Source: Gemmiger gallinarum (GTDB lineage Bacteria > Bacillota > Clostridia > Oscillospirales > Ruminococcaceae). From it: a stretch of DNA of 64,000 nt. Below the pieces are notes generated by a model that saw only the letters and a list, made by a program, of their open reading frames with translations, made no database searches and was not told where the DNA came from. Positions 24,428 through 32,879 of the stretch are shown one piece after another. The translations under genes and the position numbers were made by a program. Numbering within the stretch: the stretch's first letter is position 1; each line of letters begins with the position of its first letter. The stretch covers positions 930,001 through 994,000 of the forward strand of contig NZ_JADCKC010000001.1 in the NCBI RefSeq assembly GCF_014982805.1, given 5' to 3'.

Positions 24428-25924
24428 TTATACGCCAAGCCGGTCATACAGTTCGGCCGGGGCGTCGGTCTGTTCCATGCACTCCCGGATATAACCTTTC
24501 ATCCGGGCGATGATCTCGGGGTCATCCAGCGGGTGGGCCTGCTCGGGGTCTTTTTCCAGGTCGAACAGCATGGAGCCGAAGGAGGTGGTGTCCCCCATCC
24601 GGTTGACTGCCTTGATCTTCATGACCGGGCAGCCCTTGGTGAAGGAGAAGGGTTTCACCATTTCGGCCTCCTGCAGTTCCTGGGGGGAGAACATGGCCCG
24701 CATATGGGTGGGCATGAGGGTGTACTCATAGACATCGGCATCGGGATGCTCTGCCGAGTGCATGTAGAGGTAGCGGCCGTCGGTCACATCCACCTGGCTG
24801 CCGTGGTAGCCAAACACCGCGTACTTGCGGATGGGCGCATCGCTGTCCATCACGCCGGTAAGGGGCTTGCCCTGCATATCCGACGGAATGGGCTGACCAA
24901 AGAACTCCAGAATGGTGGGTGCCAGATCGATGGTTTGCACCAGAGCATTGCGATGGGCGCCTGCCAGGTCCTTGCGGCGGGGATCGTAGATGTACAGCGG
25001 GGTGTGGGAGATCTCGGTGTACAGCGGCATGGCGGTCTTGCCCCACCAGCCATGCTCCCCCAGCAAAAAGCCGTGGTCGGTGTTGACGATGAGCATGGTG
25101 TCCTCCCACAAGTTGTACTCATCCATCTTGTCCAGCACCTTGCCCAGATAGCGGTCGCACTTGCTCACCAGAGCCGCGTAATGATACCGCACATGGTCGA
25201 TGGTGTTCTGATCCTCCGCCACCGGGGCGTAGGGCGGCCAGTCGGCCTCGGCGGCCGCGTCGCCCAGGAAGGTGTGGGGGTACAGCGCCTGATCGGCGGG
25301 CAGCGTGTAGAAGGGCTCGTGGGGGTCAAAGGTCTCGATCTGCAAGAACCAGTTATCCGCCCCGTGGTTGCGGTCCAAAAACTCGATGCCGTGGCGGAAA
25401 GTCACCGCCTGGGAGGTTTTTTCCTCGGTATCCATAGCGTTGCGGTTGACCTGGTCATGGCTGAGCATGGCAGTGTAGGGCGGATAAGAAAGCATGACTT
25501 CCTTGTTCTTGAACACCGTCTTTTTGTCGTACTGGTAGCTCAGGTCCGCCTTCCAGTTGTCGCCTTCCTGCCCGCGGGAGATATCCCAGGAAGAATAGCG
25601 GTTGTGATAGGTGCAGCCGCCGTCCTCCCAGTAGTGCTGATGATCGCTGACCAGGTGGGTGTAGATGCCCGCCTTTTTCAGCAGTTCGGACATGGAGTCG
25701 TCGAAGGGCTCCATGGGTCCCCAGCTGCGGTGGAAGAAATTCAGCCGCCCGGTGTGCAGTTCCCGGCGGGCCGGCATGCAGGGCATGCTGCCCACATAGC
25801 AGTTTTCAAACTGCACGCTGCGCCGGGCCAGACGCTGAAAGTTGGGGGTTTTGGTCCAGTCACATCCGTACGATTGCAGCAGGTCCCGGACCAGAGAATC
25901 GTACATGACCATGATACATTTCAT
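24428..25924 (-). CDS. Cys-type sulfatase of the alkaline phosphatase superfamily
   Basis: A 498-residue sulfatase-family hydrolase. CMPARRELHTGR (49-60) matches the S/C-x-P-x-R motif whose Cys49 is converted to formylglycine, in anaerobes by anSME. The radical-SAM anSME gene is not in the window. Metal ligands are seen in MVMYDSLVRD (Asp9) and VNTDHGFLLGEHGWWGK. No signal peptide is present, so it is cytoplasmic and would desulfate imported sugars. It is first in the operon with GPH transporter and GH3. A phosphoesterase role is a weaker alternative. Confidence 0.88.
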   Translation of the reverse strand: MKCIMVMYDSLVRDLLQSYGCDWTKTPNFQRLARRSVQFENCYVGSMPCMPARRELHTGRLNFFHRSWGPMEPFDDSMSELLKKAGIYTHLVSDHQHYWEDGGCTYHNRYSSWDISRGQEGDNWKADLSYQYDKKTVFKNKEVMLSYPPYTAMLSHDQVNRNAMDTEEKTSQAVTFRHGIEFLDRNHGADNWFLQIETFDPHEPFYTLPADQALYPHTFLGDAAAEADWPPYAPVAEDQNTIDHVRYHYAALVSKCDRYLGKVLDKMDEYNLWEDTMLIVNTDHGFLLGEHGWWGKTAMPLYTEISHTPLYIYDPRRKDLAGAHRNALVQTIDLAPTILEFFGQPIPSDMQGKPLTGVMDSDAPIRKYAVFGYHGSQVDVTDGRYLYMHSAEHPDADVYEYTLMPTHMRAMFSPQELQEAEMVKPFSFTKGCPVMKIKAVNRMGDTTSFGSMLFDLEKDPEQAHPLDDPEIIARMKGYIRECMEQTDAPAELYDRLGV

Positions 25925-26195
25925 TGCTTGTCACTCCGTTTTTTCCGCGCGCTTTTCTGCGGAAAGCAAGCCGCCCTGCCCCGGTGCAGCCATGGGAGGC
26001 TGCTTTACAATTTTTGCAGATGCTTTGCTTTCTTTGGTCTGCCGCGCTTTGTGCTGTGGTGATCACGTGTTCGCCGTGCGTTTTTCCCCTTTTGCCCCGG
26101 GTCTTGTATCACCTCCGTCTTTCCAGCGCTTTTTGCCCTTGCCCTGAAACAAAAATTTGACTTTTACACGTTGTTTCAAAATTCTGAAAGTTTAT

Positions 26196-26207
26196 GAAAG
26201 CGCTTAC
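26196..26207. promoter_or_regulatory. LacI-family operator upstream of the sulfatase operon
   Basis: GAAAGCGCTTAC, with the central GCGC of LacI/CcpA-family sites. The same 12-mer in reverse complement stands at 27320-27331 before the LacI gene. It lies about 270 nt before the sulfatase start, in a 313-nt gap. I could not find a convincing promoter for the sulfatase in that gap. Confidence 0.7.
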
Positions 26208-26225
26208 ATTTTTCTTTCAAAAAGA

Positions 26226-26247
26226 GACGCCTTTCTTTCAAGGCGTC
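26226..26247 (-). terminator. Terminator of the LacI gene, overlapping its stop
   Basis: GACGCCTT (26226-26233) pairs with AAGGCGTC (26240-26247), then TCTTTTTG on the minus strand. The stem includes the stop codon of the regulator. Confidence 0.8.
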
Positions 26248-27284
26248 ATCGGGGCGGTCATTTCTTTGACCGACTCCCGCTCGGTATAGCGTGGTTTGTA
26301 CTCGATGCCCGTCTCGGGGATGTCGTCCCCGTTCAGGCGGTGCAGCAGCAGTTCCGCGGCGCTGGCCCCCATATCCACAGCGGGGACATACAGGGTGGAC
26401 AGGGGCGGATAGGTCTGCTTGGCCTCGTCCATCCGGTGGGTGACCGCCACCATGGACAGCCGATCCGGCACCGGGATGTGCAGTTCATTGCAGACCCCCA
26501 GCATGGTCACGGCCTGGTCGTAGTCCGGCATGCAGACGGCGGTGATCTCTCCCCCGCAGACGTATTTCTGCAGATCCTTTTTGTACTGTTCCCGGGACAT
26601 CTCGCCGGTATGCAGCAGGCGGAAGCAAATCCTGCTGCCGTCCTGCCAGGTATCGGTGACGGATTTCACCTGCCGGATATAATTCTCATGCATGGAGATG
26701 GCGTAATAGATAATGTTTGTGTGGCCCTTTGCCCGCAGATGTTCCAGAATCTCCAGGCAGTATTCCACATAATGGGCGTAGACATTGAGAAACTCGGATT
26801 CTTCCTGCCGGCCGATGTAGACCACCGGGAAATCCATCTCCCGCAGTTCCCTCTCCACCTCCGGGGGCATCATGGCCCGCAGAGGACCGTTGAGGATCAG
26901 CCCGTCGATGCGCTTGCTGCGCACATATTCCCGATAGGCGGGGATGCCCCCCGCCCGCTTGTAAAAGCCCGGCCGTTCCACGATGAGGGTCATGCATTTG
27001 TCCTGATAGGTCAGAACCCGCTGGATGCCCTTAAGCAGCTCGATGCTGTACGTGGAATCAAACACCGAAACATCCCCGTCCAGCATATAGACCCCGATCA
27101 TGTTGGCCTGCTTGTTGACCAGGCCCCGGGCGAACTGGTTGGGTTCAAAGTGGAGCTTTTCCATGGCCGCCTGGACAGCCGCCACCTTTTTGGGACTGAC
27201 CGCCGCGCTTTTGTTGAGGATGCGGGACACCGTGGCAATGGAGACCCCGGCTTCGGCAGCCACATCGTAAATGGATACAGACAT
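26238..27284 (-). CDS. LacI-family transcriptional regulator
   Basis: A 348-residue repressor. The helix-turn-helix is MSVSIYDVAAEAGVSIATVSRILNKSAAVSPKK (1-33), followed by the hinge helix HFEPNQFARGLVNKQ and a periplasmic-binding-protein-like sugar domain. Two matching operators, one before its own gene and one before the sulfatase operon, indicate autoregulation and control of the sulfated-glycan genes. The effector sugar is unknown. Confidence 0.93.
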   Translation of the reverse strand: MSVSIYDVAAEAGVSIATVSRILNKSAAVSPKKVAAVQAAMEKLHFEPNQFARGLVNKQANMIGVYMLDGDVSVFDSTYSIELLKGIQRVLTYQDKCMTLIVERPGFYKRAGGIPAYREYVRSKRIDGLILNGPLRAMMPPEVERELREMDFPVVYIGRQEESEFLNVYAHYVEYCLEILEHLRAKGHTNIIYYAISMHENYIRQVKSVTDTWQDGSRICFRLLHTGEMSREQYKKDLQKYVCGGEITAVCMPDYDQAVTMLGVCNELHIPVPDRLSMVAVTHRMDEAKQTYPPLSTLYVPAVDMGASAAELLLHRLNGDDIPETGIEYKPRYTERESVKEMTAPMTP

Positions 27285-27319
27285 CCGCGTCCCCCTTTTC
27301 CGACAGCCGCTCTTGTTTT

Positions 27320-27375
27320 GTAAGCGCTTTCTTTCTTCTGTATCCAGAATACTATGCAGGGAGCCCTGTCGTCAA
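27320..27375 (-). promoter_or_regulatory. LacI-gene promoter and operator
   Basis: On the minus strand, -35 TTGACG (27370-27375), an 18-nt spacer and -10 TATTCT (27346-27351). The operator GTAAGCGCTTTC (27320-27331 on the plus strand) sits about 15 nt downstream of the -10, where bound repressor would block initiation. Confidence 0.7.
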
Positions 27376-27573
27376 TCGACAAAGAATATAAAGATTGACA
27401 AAATATTTCGTGCAACATATCCCTCTTTTTTCTCCTTGCAGCGAGGCGCTTCTGTGCCTTGCCCCAATCAACACAGCGTCCAGCCCCCGGCTTTTCCCTG
27501 CCCGCTTTTGCTTCTTCAATCCCCATCCCCGTCCGGTATTTCTCCATATACCGCTTTCGGCTGCAAAATGCCA

Positions 27574-27615
27574 AAAAGAGAGACCGTTTCTCCTGTGAGA
27601 AACAGTCTCTCTTTT
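27574..27615 (-). terminator. Terminator of the hypB-hypA-DUF5692 operon
   Basis: AAAAGAGAGAC (27574-27584) pairs with GTCTCTCTTTT (27605-27615), with an inner GTTTCTC/GAGAAAC stem and a T tract on both strands. The 422-nt gap 27285-27707 holds this hairpin and the LacI promoter. I see no gene in it. Confidence 0.88.
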
Positions 27616-27707
27616 CCATTTGGAAATTCAGGCGGACAGCCTGGCTGCCGGCATGCTTTCAAAGGCCTCAGCCTCGAAAAGGCACCGGCAAGCCGCAGGG
27701 GCGCGTC

Positions 27708-28751
27708 TTACTGCTCTTCGGCGCGGGCCATGGCCAGCTTGAAGTCCTTGAGATCGGTGAAGATCTCATTGGTGTAGGGGTTCTTCTTCTGTTCGACGGC
27801 GCGCTTGACGATGATGGCCAGCACGATCACGTTGGCCGCCAGTGCCGCGATGGCAATGACGCCCTGCATGGTGGGATCTGCCGCCGTGGGATGGGTGGCA
27901 GCATCCATCACGCCGTCCACATAGAGGACCGGCAGGGTGGCGAAGACGCCCTGATCCTGGAACATGGGGAAGACCTGGGCAAACATGCACCACAGTGCCA
28001 AAGTGTTGGCGCGGTTCTGAATCCAGGCGCCCTTGTTCCAGAAGGCATTGGCAAAGGTGGGCGCCAGCAGCAGAGCCAGGCCGCAGTACCAGGCATGGGT
28101 GGGCAGATTGTTGTAGGTGTACTCAAAGTTCCACAGGTCGTAGGCGATGATGTACAGGATGGTCATGTCGGGCCAGAGCATATCCTGCTGTTTCTTGGAG
28201 GAGTAGATGCCCCACCAGCCGGTCATGCAGAGGATGTTCAGGATACCGGCAATGCCGTTGACCCAGTTCCACCAACCGCCGTACAGCCAGACATTCTCGC
28301 TGGACAGCCACCAGCGGCTGCCGGTTTCTGCCAGAGCCATGGCGCCGCGGATACCGGACTCAAAGTCGCTGGCCACGGCAATCAGGATATTGATGGCCAC
28401 AATGGCAAAGGGGAAGGCCTTGAACCAGTGGGTCTTTCCCACGCCCCACTTGTACTTGAGCATCATGAAGCCGATGCATCCCACGGTGGCGGCATAGAGC
28501 TTGGCATAGTGGAACCAGCTGTTCATGTAGAGGTAGGTGGGGTTGTTCAGCGCCCAGTCTGCCCCCATGGCGGCGCCCACGGCCACCGCAACAAAATAGA
28601 CCGTAAGTCCCGCAGGCAGGATCAGGAAGCAGAAAATGCCGCCCTGCTTGGTGCGGCGGGCCAGCTCATTGACGAGGACCAGCCCTACGAACACCAGCAG
28701 CCATCCAAACAGCTGCCAGCCGGCGTTCTCGCCGTAAATTTGAAACAACAT
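27708..28751 (-). CDS. Multi-pass membrane protein, DUF5692-like
   Basis: A 347-residue integral membrane protein with about nine hydrophobic segments and many Trp/Tyr residues (NPTYLYMNSWFHYAKLYAA; WLYGGWWNWVNGIAG; MLWPDMTILYIIAYDLWNFEYTYN). From memory it matches the uncharacterised DUF5692 family of gut Firmicutes and Bacteroidetes. Function is unknown. It lies 27 nt after hypA and so probably shares its transcript, hinting at a link with Ni or redox metabolism that remains inference. Confidence 0.75.
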   Translation of the reverse strand: MLFQIYGENAGWQLFGWLLVFVGLVLVNELARRTKQGGIFCFLILPAGLTVYFVAVAVGAAMGADWALNNPTYLYMNSWFHYAKLYAATVGCIGFMMLKYKWGVGKTHWFKAFPFAIVAINILIAVASDFESGIRGAMALAETGSRWWLSSENVWLYGGWWNWVNGIAGILNILCMTGWWGIYSSKKQQDMLWPDMTILYIIAYDLWNFEYTYNNLPTHAWYCGLALLLAPTFANAFWNKGAWIQNRANTLALWCMFAQVFPMFQDQGVFATLPVLYVDGVMDAATHPTAADPTMQGVIAIAALAANVIVLAIIVKRAVEQKKNPYTNEIFTDLKDFKLAMARAEEQ

Positions 28752-28778
28752 ACAAAATTCCTCCAGTTTCTATGATTT

Positions 28779-29171
28779 TTACAGTGCGGTCCCGGCGGGA
28801 GGCTCCGGCGGTTCCGGTTCCTCCTCCTCGGGCACTGTAATATCCCGGATCATGGTCTCATTGCCCTGGATCAGGTGGGTCTTGCCGCTGCCGCACGCAG
28901 GGCAGGTGCGGCCGTGGGCCACGGTGGGATAGACGCATCCGCAATTTTCACACAGCGTCTTTGCAGGAATGACCACCACCTGCAGCTTTGCCCCCCGCAG
29001 CATATCCGATTTGGAGGCCGCCCAGTTCCAGCAGTCCTGAAGGTAATCCTCCAGCACACCGGACACTTCACCCAGTTCCAGCGTCACCGCGTTGACCTGG
29101 CTGACGCCGTTCTGGCGGCCCACCTCCTCCACGCTGCGGATGATATGAAAGACAATTCCCAGCTCGTGCAT
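28779..29171 (-). CDS. hypA: Hydrogenase nickel chaperone HypA
   Basis: A 130-residue zinc/nickel protein. The N-terminus MHELGIVFHIIRSVEEV carries the nickel-binding His2 and Glu3. The zinc site is CENCGC...CPACGSG. An acidic Pro/Glu-rich tail (VPEEEEPEPPEPP) is added. It delivers Ni with HypB to [NiFe]-hydrogenase or urease-like enzymes. The start at 29171 lies one base after the stop of the flavoprotein. No hydrogenase subunit gene is present in the window. Confidence 0.93.
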   Translation of the reverse strand: MHELGIVFHIIRSVEEVGRQNGVSQVNAVTLELGEVSGVLEDYLQDCWNWAASKSDMLRGAKLQVVVIPAKTLCENCGCVYPTVAHGRTCPACGSGKTHLIQGNETMIRDITVPEEEEPEPPEPPAGTAL

Positions 29172-29172
29172 A

Positions 29173-31941
29173 TCAGTCGCCCTTCTTGCCAAAGCGGATC
29201 TTGAATTCCCGCTGGATCATATAGGGCAGAATGGCCTTGAACTTGTCCTCGCTGCGCACCATGGTGCTGCACTCGGGGCGCTCGCGGAAGAGATGGATGG
29301 CGTCGAACTCGCACTTGGTGGTGCAGACGCCGCAGCCGATGCACTTGTTGGGGTCCACCACCGAGGCGCCGCAGCCCAGGCAGCGGGCGGTCTCCTTTTT
29401 CACCTGCTCCTCGGTAAAGGTGAGATGGCCGTCCCGGAAGGAGTGGTGGTAGTCGATGTCCTCGGCCATGCCTGCCGTCTGGCGGGCGGTGGTATCGTAG
29501 CTTTCCAGGGCCAGATCGTCCTTGTTCAGCTGGATGAAATCCCGCCGGTTTCGGCCGATGGTCATGCTGGTGTTGGGCTGGACAAACCGATGGATGGACA
29601 CAGCGCCCTCCTTGCCTGCCGCGATGGCGTCAATAGCAAACTTGGGACCGGTGTAGACATCGCCGCCCACAAACACGTCGGGCTGTGCGGTCTGGTAGGT
29701 CAGGGCGTCGGCCACCGCACGGCCGCCGCGGCCCAGCTCTACCTGAGAGCCCTCCAGCAGGCCGCCCCACTGGATGCTCTGGCCGATGCTGAGGAATACA
29801 TGGTCGCATTCCACCGTAATGGTGTCGTTTTCGTCGTAGGTGGGGGCAAACTTGCCCTCGGCGTCATAGACCGAGACGCAGCGCTTGAACACCACCGCAA
29901 CGGCCTTGCCGTCCTTGGTCAGAATCTCCTTGGGGCCCCAGCCGCAGTGGACGTTGGCGCCGTCCTCCTCGGCCTCGGCGATCTCGGCAGGGGTGGCGGG
30001 CATCTGTTCCCGGGCCTCCAGACAGTACATGTCCGCTGCCGATGCGCCGCAGCGCAGGCCGGAGCGCACCACGTCGATGGCCACGTTGCCGCCGCCTACC
30101 ACCACGATCTTGCCGTTGAGGGCGATCTTCTCCCCCTCGTTCACCTTGTGGAGGAAGTCCACGGCGGTGACCACGTTGGGAGCATCCTCGCCGGGGACAC
30201 CGGCCTTGCGGCCGCCCTGGCAGCCGATGGCCACATAGAAAGCCTTGTAGCCCTGGGCGCGCAGCGCATCCAGCGTCACGTCCTTGCCGACCTCCACGCC
30301 GCAGCGGATCTCCACGCCCATCTGGCGGATGATGTCGATCTCGGCCTCCACCACGTCTTTTTCCAGCTTGTAGGAAGGAATGCCGTAGGTCAGCATGCCG
30401 CCGGGCTTTTTGTTCTTCTCGAAAACGGTGGGACGGTAGCCCTTCTCGGCCAGATAGTAGGCGCAGGACAGACCGGCAGGACCGGCACCGATGATGGCGA
30501 TCTTCTCCTCAAAGCCGCCCCGGTTGGAAGGCGGATTGATGGGCGGGATATAGCGGGTGGAAGCCTCCAGGTCCTTCTGGGCAATGAACTTTTTCACTTC
30601 ATCGATGGCCACCGCCTGGTCCACGGTGCCGCGGGTGCAGGCATCCTCGCAGCGGCGGTTGCAGACACGGCCGCACACCGCCGGGAAGGGATTTTCCCGC
30701 TTGATGAGGGCCAGAGCATCGGTATAGCGGCCCTGGGCTGCCATCTTGAGATAGCCCTGCACCGCAATGTGGGCGGGGCAGGCCGTCTTGCAGGGGGCGG
30801 TGCCGGTGTCATAGCAGTTGATGCGGTTTTTGTCCCGGTAGTCGATGTCCCACTTTTCGGGGCCCCACTTGACCTTGTCGGGCAGTTCCTGGCGGGGATA
30901 TTCCACCGGGCCGTGGGTGGTGCAGAGCTTCTGGCCCAGCTTGACCGCACCGGCGGGGCAGTACTCCACGCAGCGGCCGCAGGCCACACAGTTTTCCGGG
31001 GTGACATGGGCCACATAGGCGGAGCGGCTCATGTTGGGGGTGTTGAACAGCTGGCTGGTGCGCAGGGCGTTGCAGATGTTCACATTGCAGTTGCAGATGG
31101 CGAAAATCTTGTTCTCACCGTCGATGTTGGTGATCTGGTGGACAAAGCCGTTGTCCTCGGCACGCTTGAGGATGCGCATGACCTCGTCGTAATCCACATA
31201 GTGGCCCTTCTTGGTCTCCACCAGGTAGTCGGCCATGTCGCCCACACCGATGCACCAATCCTCGGGGTCATCGCCGCAGCCCTCCCCCATGCGGGCCCGG
31301 GACATACGGCAGGAGCAGGGACTGGCGGCATACTTGCCGTCGTACTTTTTCAGCCAGTGGGAGATGTGCTCAATGTCCACCGACTGGTTCTCAGTCTCGA
31401 TGGCCTTTTCCACCGGGATGACGTGCATGCCGATGCCCGCGCCTCCCGGGGGCACCATGGCGGTGATGTGCTCCAGCGGCAGGAAGGTCATCCGCTCAAA
31501 GAAGGCGGTGACCTCGGGATGGTCCTGGATCTGGCTCTTCTGCATGTTGAAGAACTCGGCGCTGCCCGGCACGAACATGGGCAGCAAGTACTGCTTTTCG
31601 TGGCGTTCGTTCTCCCAGTTGTACTCCAGCAGACCGACGTAGCTCATCTGATAGAGCAGCGGTTCCAGCTCCTCGGCGGGCTTGCCGGTGGCCTTGACCA
31701 GCTCGGGCAGGGTCATAGGCTTGCGTACCTTCATCTTGAGGGCCACGTCCGCCATCTCGTCGGTGACAAGACCCGCCAGTCCCCAGTACTCCGGGTCCTC
31801 GGCGGTGAGGGGGCGCAGCTTGGCCGGGATGCGGTCGGTGATCTTCTGGCCCAGCTTGAGAATCTTCTCCCGGGGCTTTTCATCCTTGGGGATCTTGAAG
31901 GGCAGTTTGCTCTCGTCCAGAGGGAAATGGGTCTGACTCAT
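29173..31941 (-). CDS. Large Fe-S flavoprotein, GltD-like NAD(P)H oxidoreductase fused to ferredoxin domains
   Basis: A 922-residue fusion. The N-terminal 300 residues hold a winged-helix-like part and a Cys cluster (CSCRMSRARMGEGCGDDPEDWC). A 4Fe-4S pair (CVACGRCVEYCP) follows, then the GltD-type Cys region (CPAHIAVQGYLKMA; CGRVCNRRCEDAC). Next come FAD and NAD(P) domains (AIIGAGPAGLSCAYYLAEKG; VVVGGGNVAIDVVRSGLR; VFVGGDVYTG). A C-terminal ferredoxin (CLGCGASVVDPNKCIGCGVCTTKC) completes it. It would move electrons between NAD(P)H and ferredoxin-like carriers, and co-occurs with hypA and hypB. Start 31941 is chosen on AAGGA spacing. The physiological partner is unknown. Confidence 0.85.
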   Translation of the reverse strand: MSQTHFPLDESKLPFKIPKDEKPREKILKLGQKITDRIPAKLRPLTAEDPEYWGLAGLVTDEMADVALKMKVRKPMTLPELVKATGKPAEELEPLLYQMSYVGLLEYNWENERHEKQYLLPMFVPGSAEFFNMQKSQIQDHPEVTAFFERMTFLPLEHITAMVPPGGAGIGMHVIPVEKAIETENQSVDIEHISHWLKKYDGKYAASPCSCRMSRARMGEGCGDDPEDWCIGVGDMADYLVETKKGHYVDYDEVMRILKRAEDNGFVHQITNIDGENKIFAICNCNVNICNALRTSQLFNTPNMSRSAYVAHVTPENCVACGRCVEYCPAGAVKLGQKLCTTHGPVEYPRQELPDKVKWGPEKWDIDYRDKNRINCYDTGTAPCKTACPAHIAVQGYLKMAAQGRYTDALALIKRENPFPAVCGRVCNRRCEDACTRGTVDQAVAIDEVKKFIAQKDLEASTRYIPPINPPSNRGGFEEKIAIIGAGPAGLSCAYYLAEKGYRPTVFEKNKKPGGMLTYGIPSYKLEKDVVEAEIDIIRQMGVEIRCGVEVGKDVTLDALRAQGYKAFYVAIGCQGGRKAGVPGEDAPNVVTAVDFLHKVNEGEKIALNGKIVVVGGGNVAIDVVRSGLRCGASAADMYCLEAREQMPATPAEIAEAEEDGANVHCGWGPKEILTKDGKAVAVVFKRCVSVYDAEGKFAPTYDENDTITVECDHVFLSIGQSIQWGGLLEGSQVELGRGGRAVADALTYQTAQPDVFVGGDVYTGPKFAIDAIAAGKEGAVSIHRFVQPNTSMTIGRNRRDFIQLNKDDLALESYDTTARQTAGMAEDIDYHHSFRDGHLTFTEEQVKKETARCLGCGASVVDPNKCIGCGVCTTKCEFDAIHLFRERPECSTMVRSEDKFKAILPYMIQREFKIRFGKKGD

Positions 31942-31971
31942 GGTCGGCATCCTTTCTCGTCACGGGTTGTA

Positions 31972-32652
31972 TTACATAGTGTCTTTGTTCTTCCAGGCGG
32001 CAACCTCGGCGCGCAGCCAGTCGGCCCACTGATCGATGCCCTCCCCTGTGCGGGCACAGATGGGAATGATTTTGGCATTGGGGTTGCGCATGAGGACGTA
32101 CTCCCGGCATTTTTCCATGTCAAAATCAAAGTAGGGCATAACATCGATCTTGTTCACCAGCACCACGTCGCAGACGGTGAACATGAGGGGGTATTTCAGA
32201 GGCTTGTCGTGGCCCTCCGGCACCGAGAGGATCATGGCGTTTTTCACCGCGCCGGTGTCGAACTCCGCCGGGCAGACCAGGTTGCCCACGTTTTCCAGAA
32301 TAGCCAGATCCACGTCCTCCAGGCCCAGACCTTCCAGCCCCTGGCGGGTCATTCCGGCGTCCAGATGGCACATGCCGCCGGTGTGCAGCTGAATGGCCTT
32401 GGCGCCGGTCTCGGCAATGGCCTTGGCGTCCACGTCGGAGTCGATGTCCGCCTCCATAACGCCGATGCGCAGTTCGTCCTTCAGCGCCTCGATGGTGCGC
32501 CGCAGGGTGGTGGTTTTGCCCGACCCCGGCGAAGACATGAGGTTGAGCAGGAACACGCCCTTTTCCTTCAGCGCATGCCGCATCGCATCGGCCTCCCGGT
32601 CGTTGGATGCAAACACGCTCTGTTTGATTTCCAGTACTTTCACCTTGTCCAC
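31972..32652 (-). CDS. hypB: Hydrogenase nickel incorporation GTPase HypB
   Basis: A 226-residue SIMIBI GTPase that powers nickel insertion. The P-loop is LMSSPGSGKTTTLR. EADIDSDVDAKA, HTGGMCHLDAGM (Cys/His metal site), ENVGNLVCPAEFD and VNKIDVMPYF are the family's switch and specificity motifs. It lacks the N-terminal His-rich stretch of some HypB proteins. A GTG start at 32652 with AAAGGA upstream fits. An ATG-led extension has no such support. First gene of the hyp operon. Confidence 0.94.
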   Translation of the reverse strand: MDKVKVLEIKQSVFASNDREADAMRHALKEKGVFLLNLMSSPGSGKTTTLRRTIEALKDELRIGVMEADIDSDVDAKAIAETGAKAIQLHTGGMCHLDAGMTRQGLEGLGLEDVDLAILENVGNLVCPAEFDTGAVKNAMILSVPEGHDKPLKYPLMFTVCDVVLVNKIDVMPYFDFDMEKCREYVLMRNPNAKIIPICARTGEGIDQWADWLRAEVAAWKNKDTM

Positions 32653-32734
32653 AGCAAGCGTCCTTTCTCCTCTATTTTGTGGTTCTGCCACATCCGGCGG
32701 GAACCGAAGGCAGAAACTTTCATTCATTGTGAAT

Positions 32735-32763
32735 AGTTTAACACTATGCGGGACACAGGTCAA
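32735..32763 (-). promoter_or_regulatory. Promoter of the hypB operon
   Basis: On the minus strand, -35 TTGACC (32758-32763), a 17-nt spacer and -10 TAAACT (32735-32740), about 83 nt before the hypB start and back to back with the FadR-type gene. Confidence 0.8.
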
Positions 32764-32844
32764 TAAAACCTGCCTTTTTCAGTGAAGAGGTGAAAAGAAA
32801 TGCTTTTTCTTGGTGGAAATGTATGATAAAATTTTCTTGTGGTA

Positions 32845-32859
32845 TGTGGTATAGCCACA
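32845..32859. promoter_or_regulatory. Candidate GntR operator before the FadR-type gene
   Basis: TGTGGTATAGCCACA, a 5-bp inverted repeat around 5 nt, with the TGGT-N-CCA character of FadR-family sites. It lies 20 nt before the regulator's start, in the divergent region with hypB. Confidence 0.5.
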
Positions 32860-32879
32860 ACGCCGGAAGGAGGCTCGCT

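Noticed and set aside
20800-24513. 1237-codon open frame opposite GH3 and transporter genes
   Set aside because: Shadow of the real coding frames; composition is rich in Gly/His as expected for an antisense reading.
29293-32736. 1147-codon open frame opposite the Fe-S flavoprotein and hypB
   Set aside because: Shadow of genes with clear motifs.
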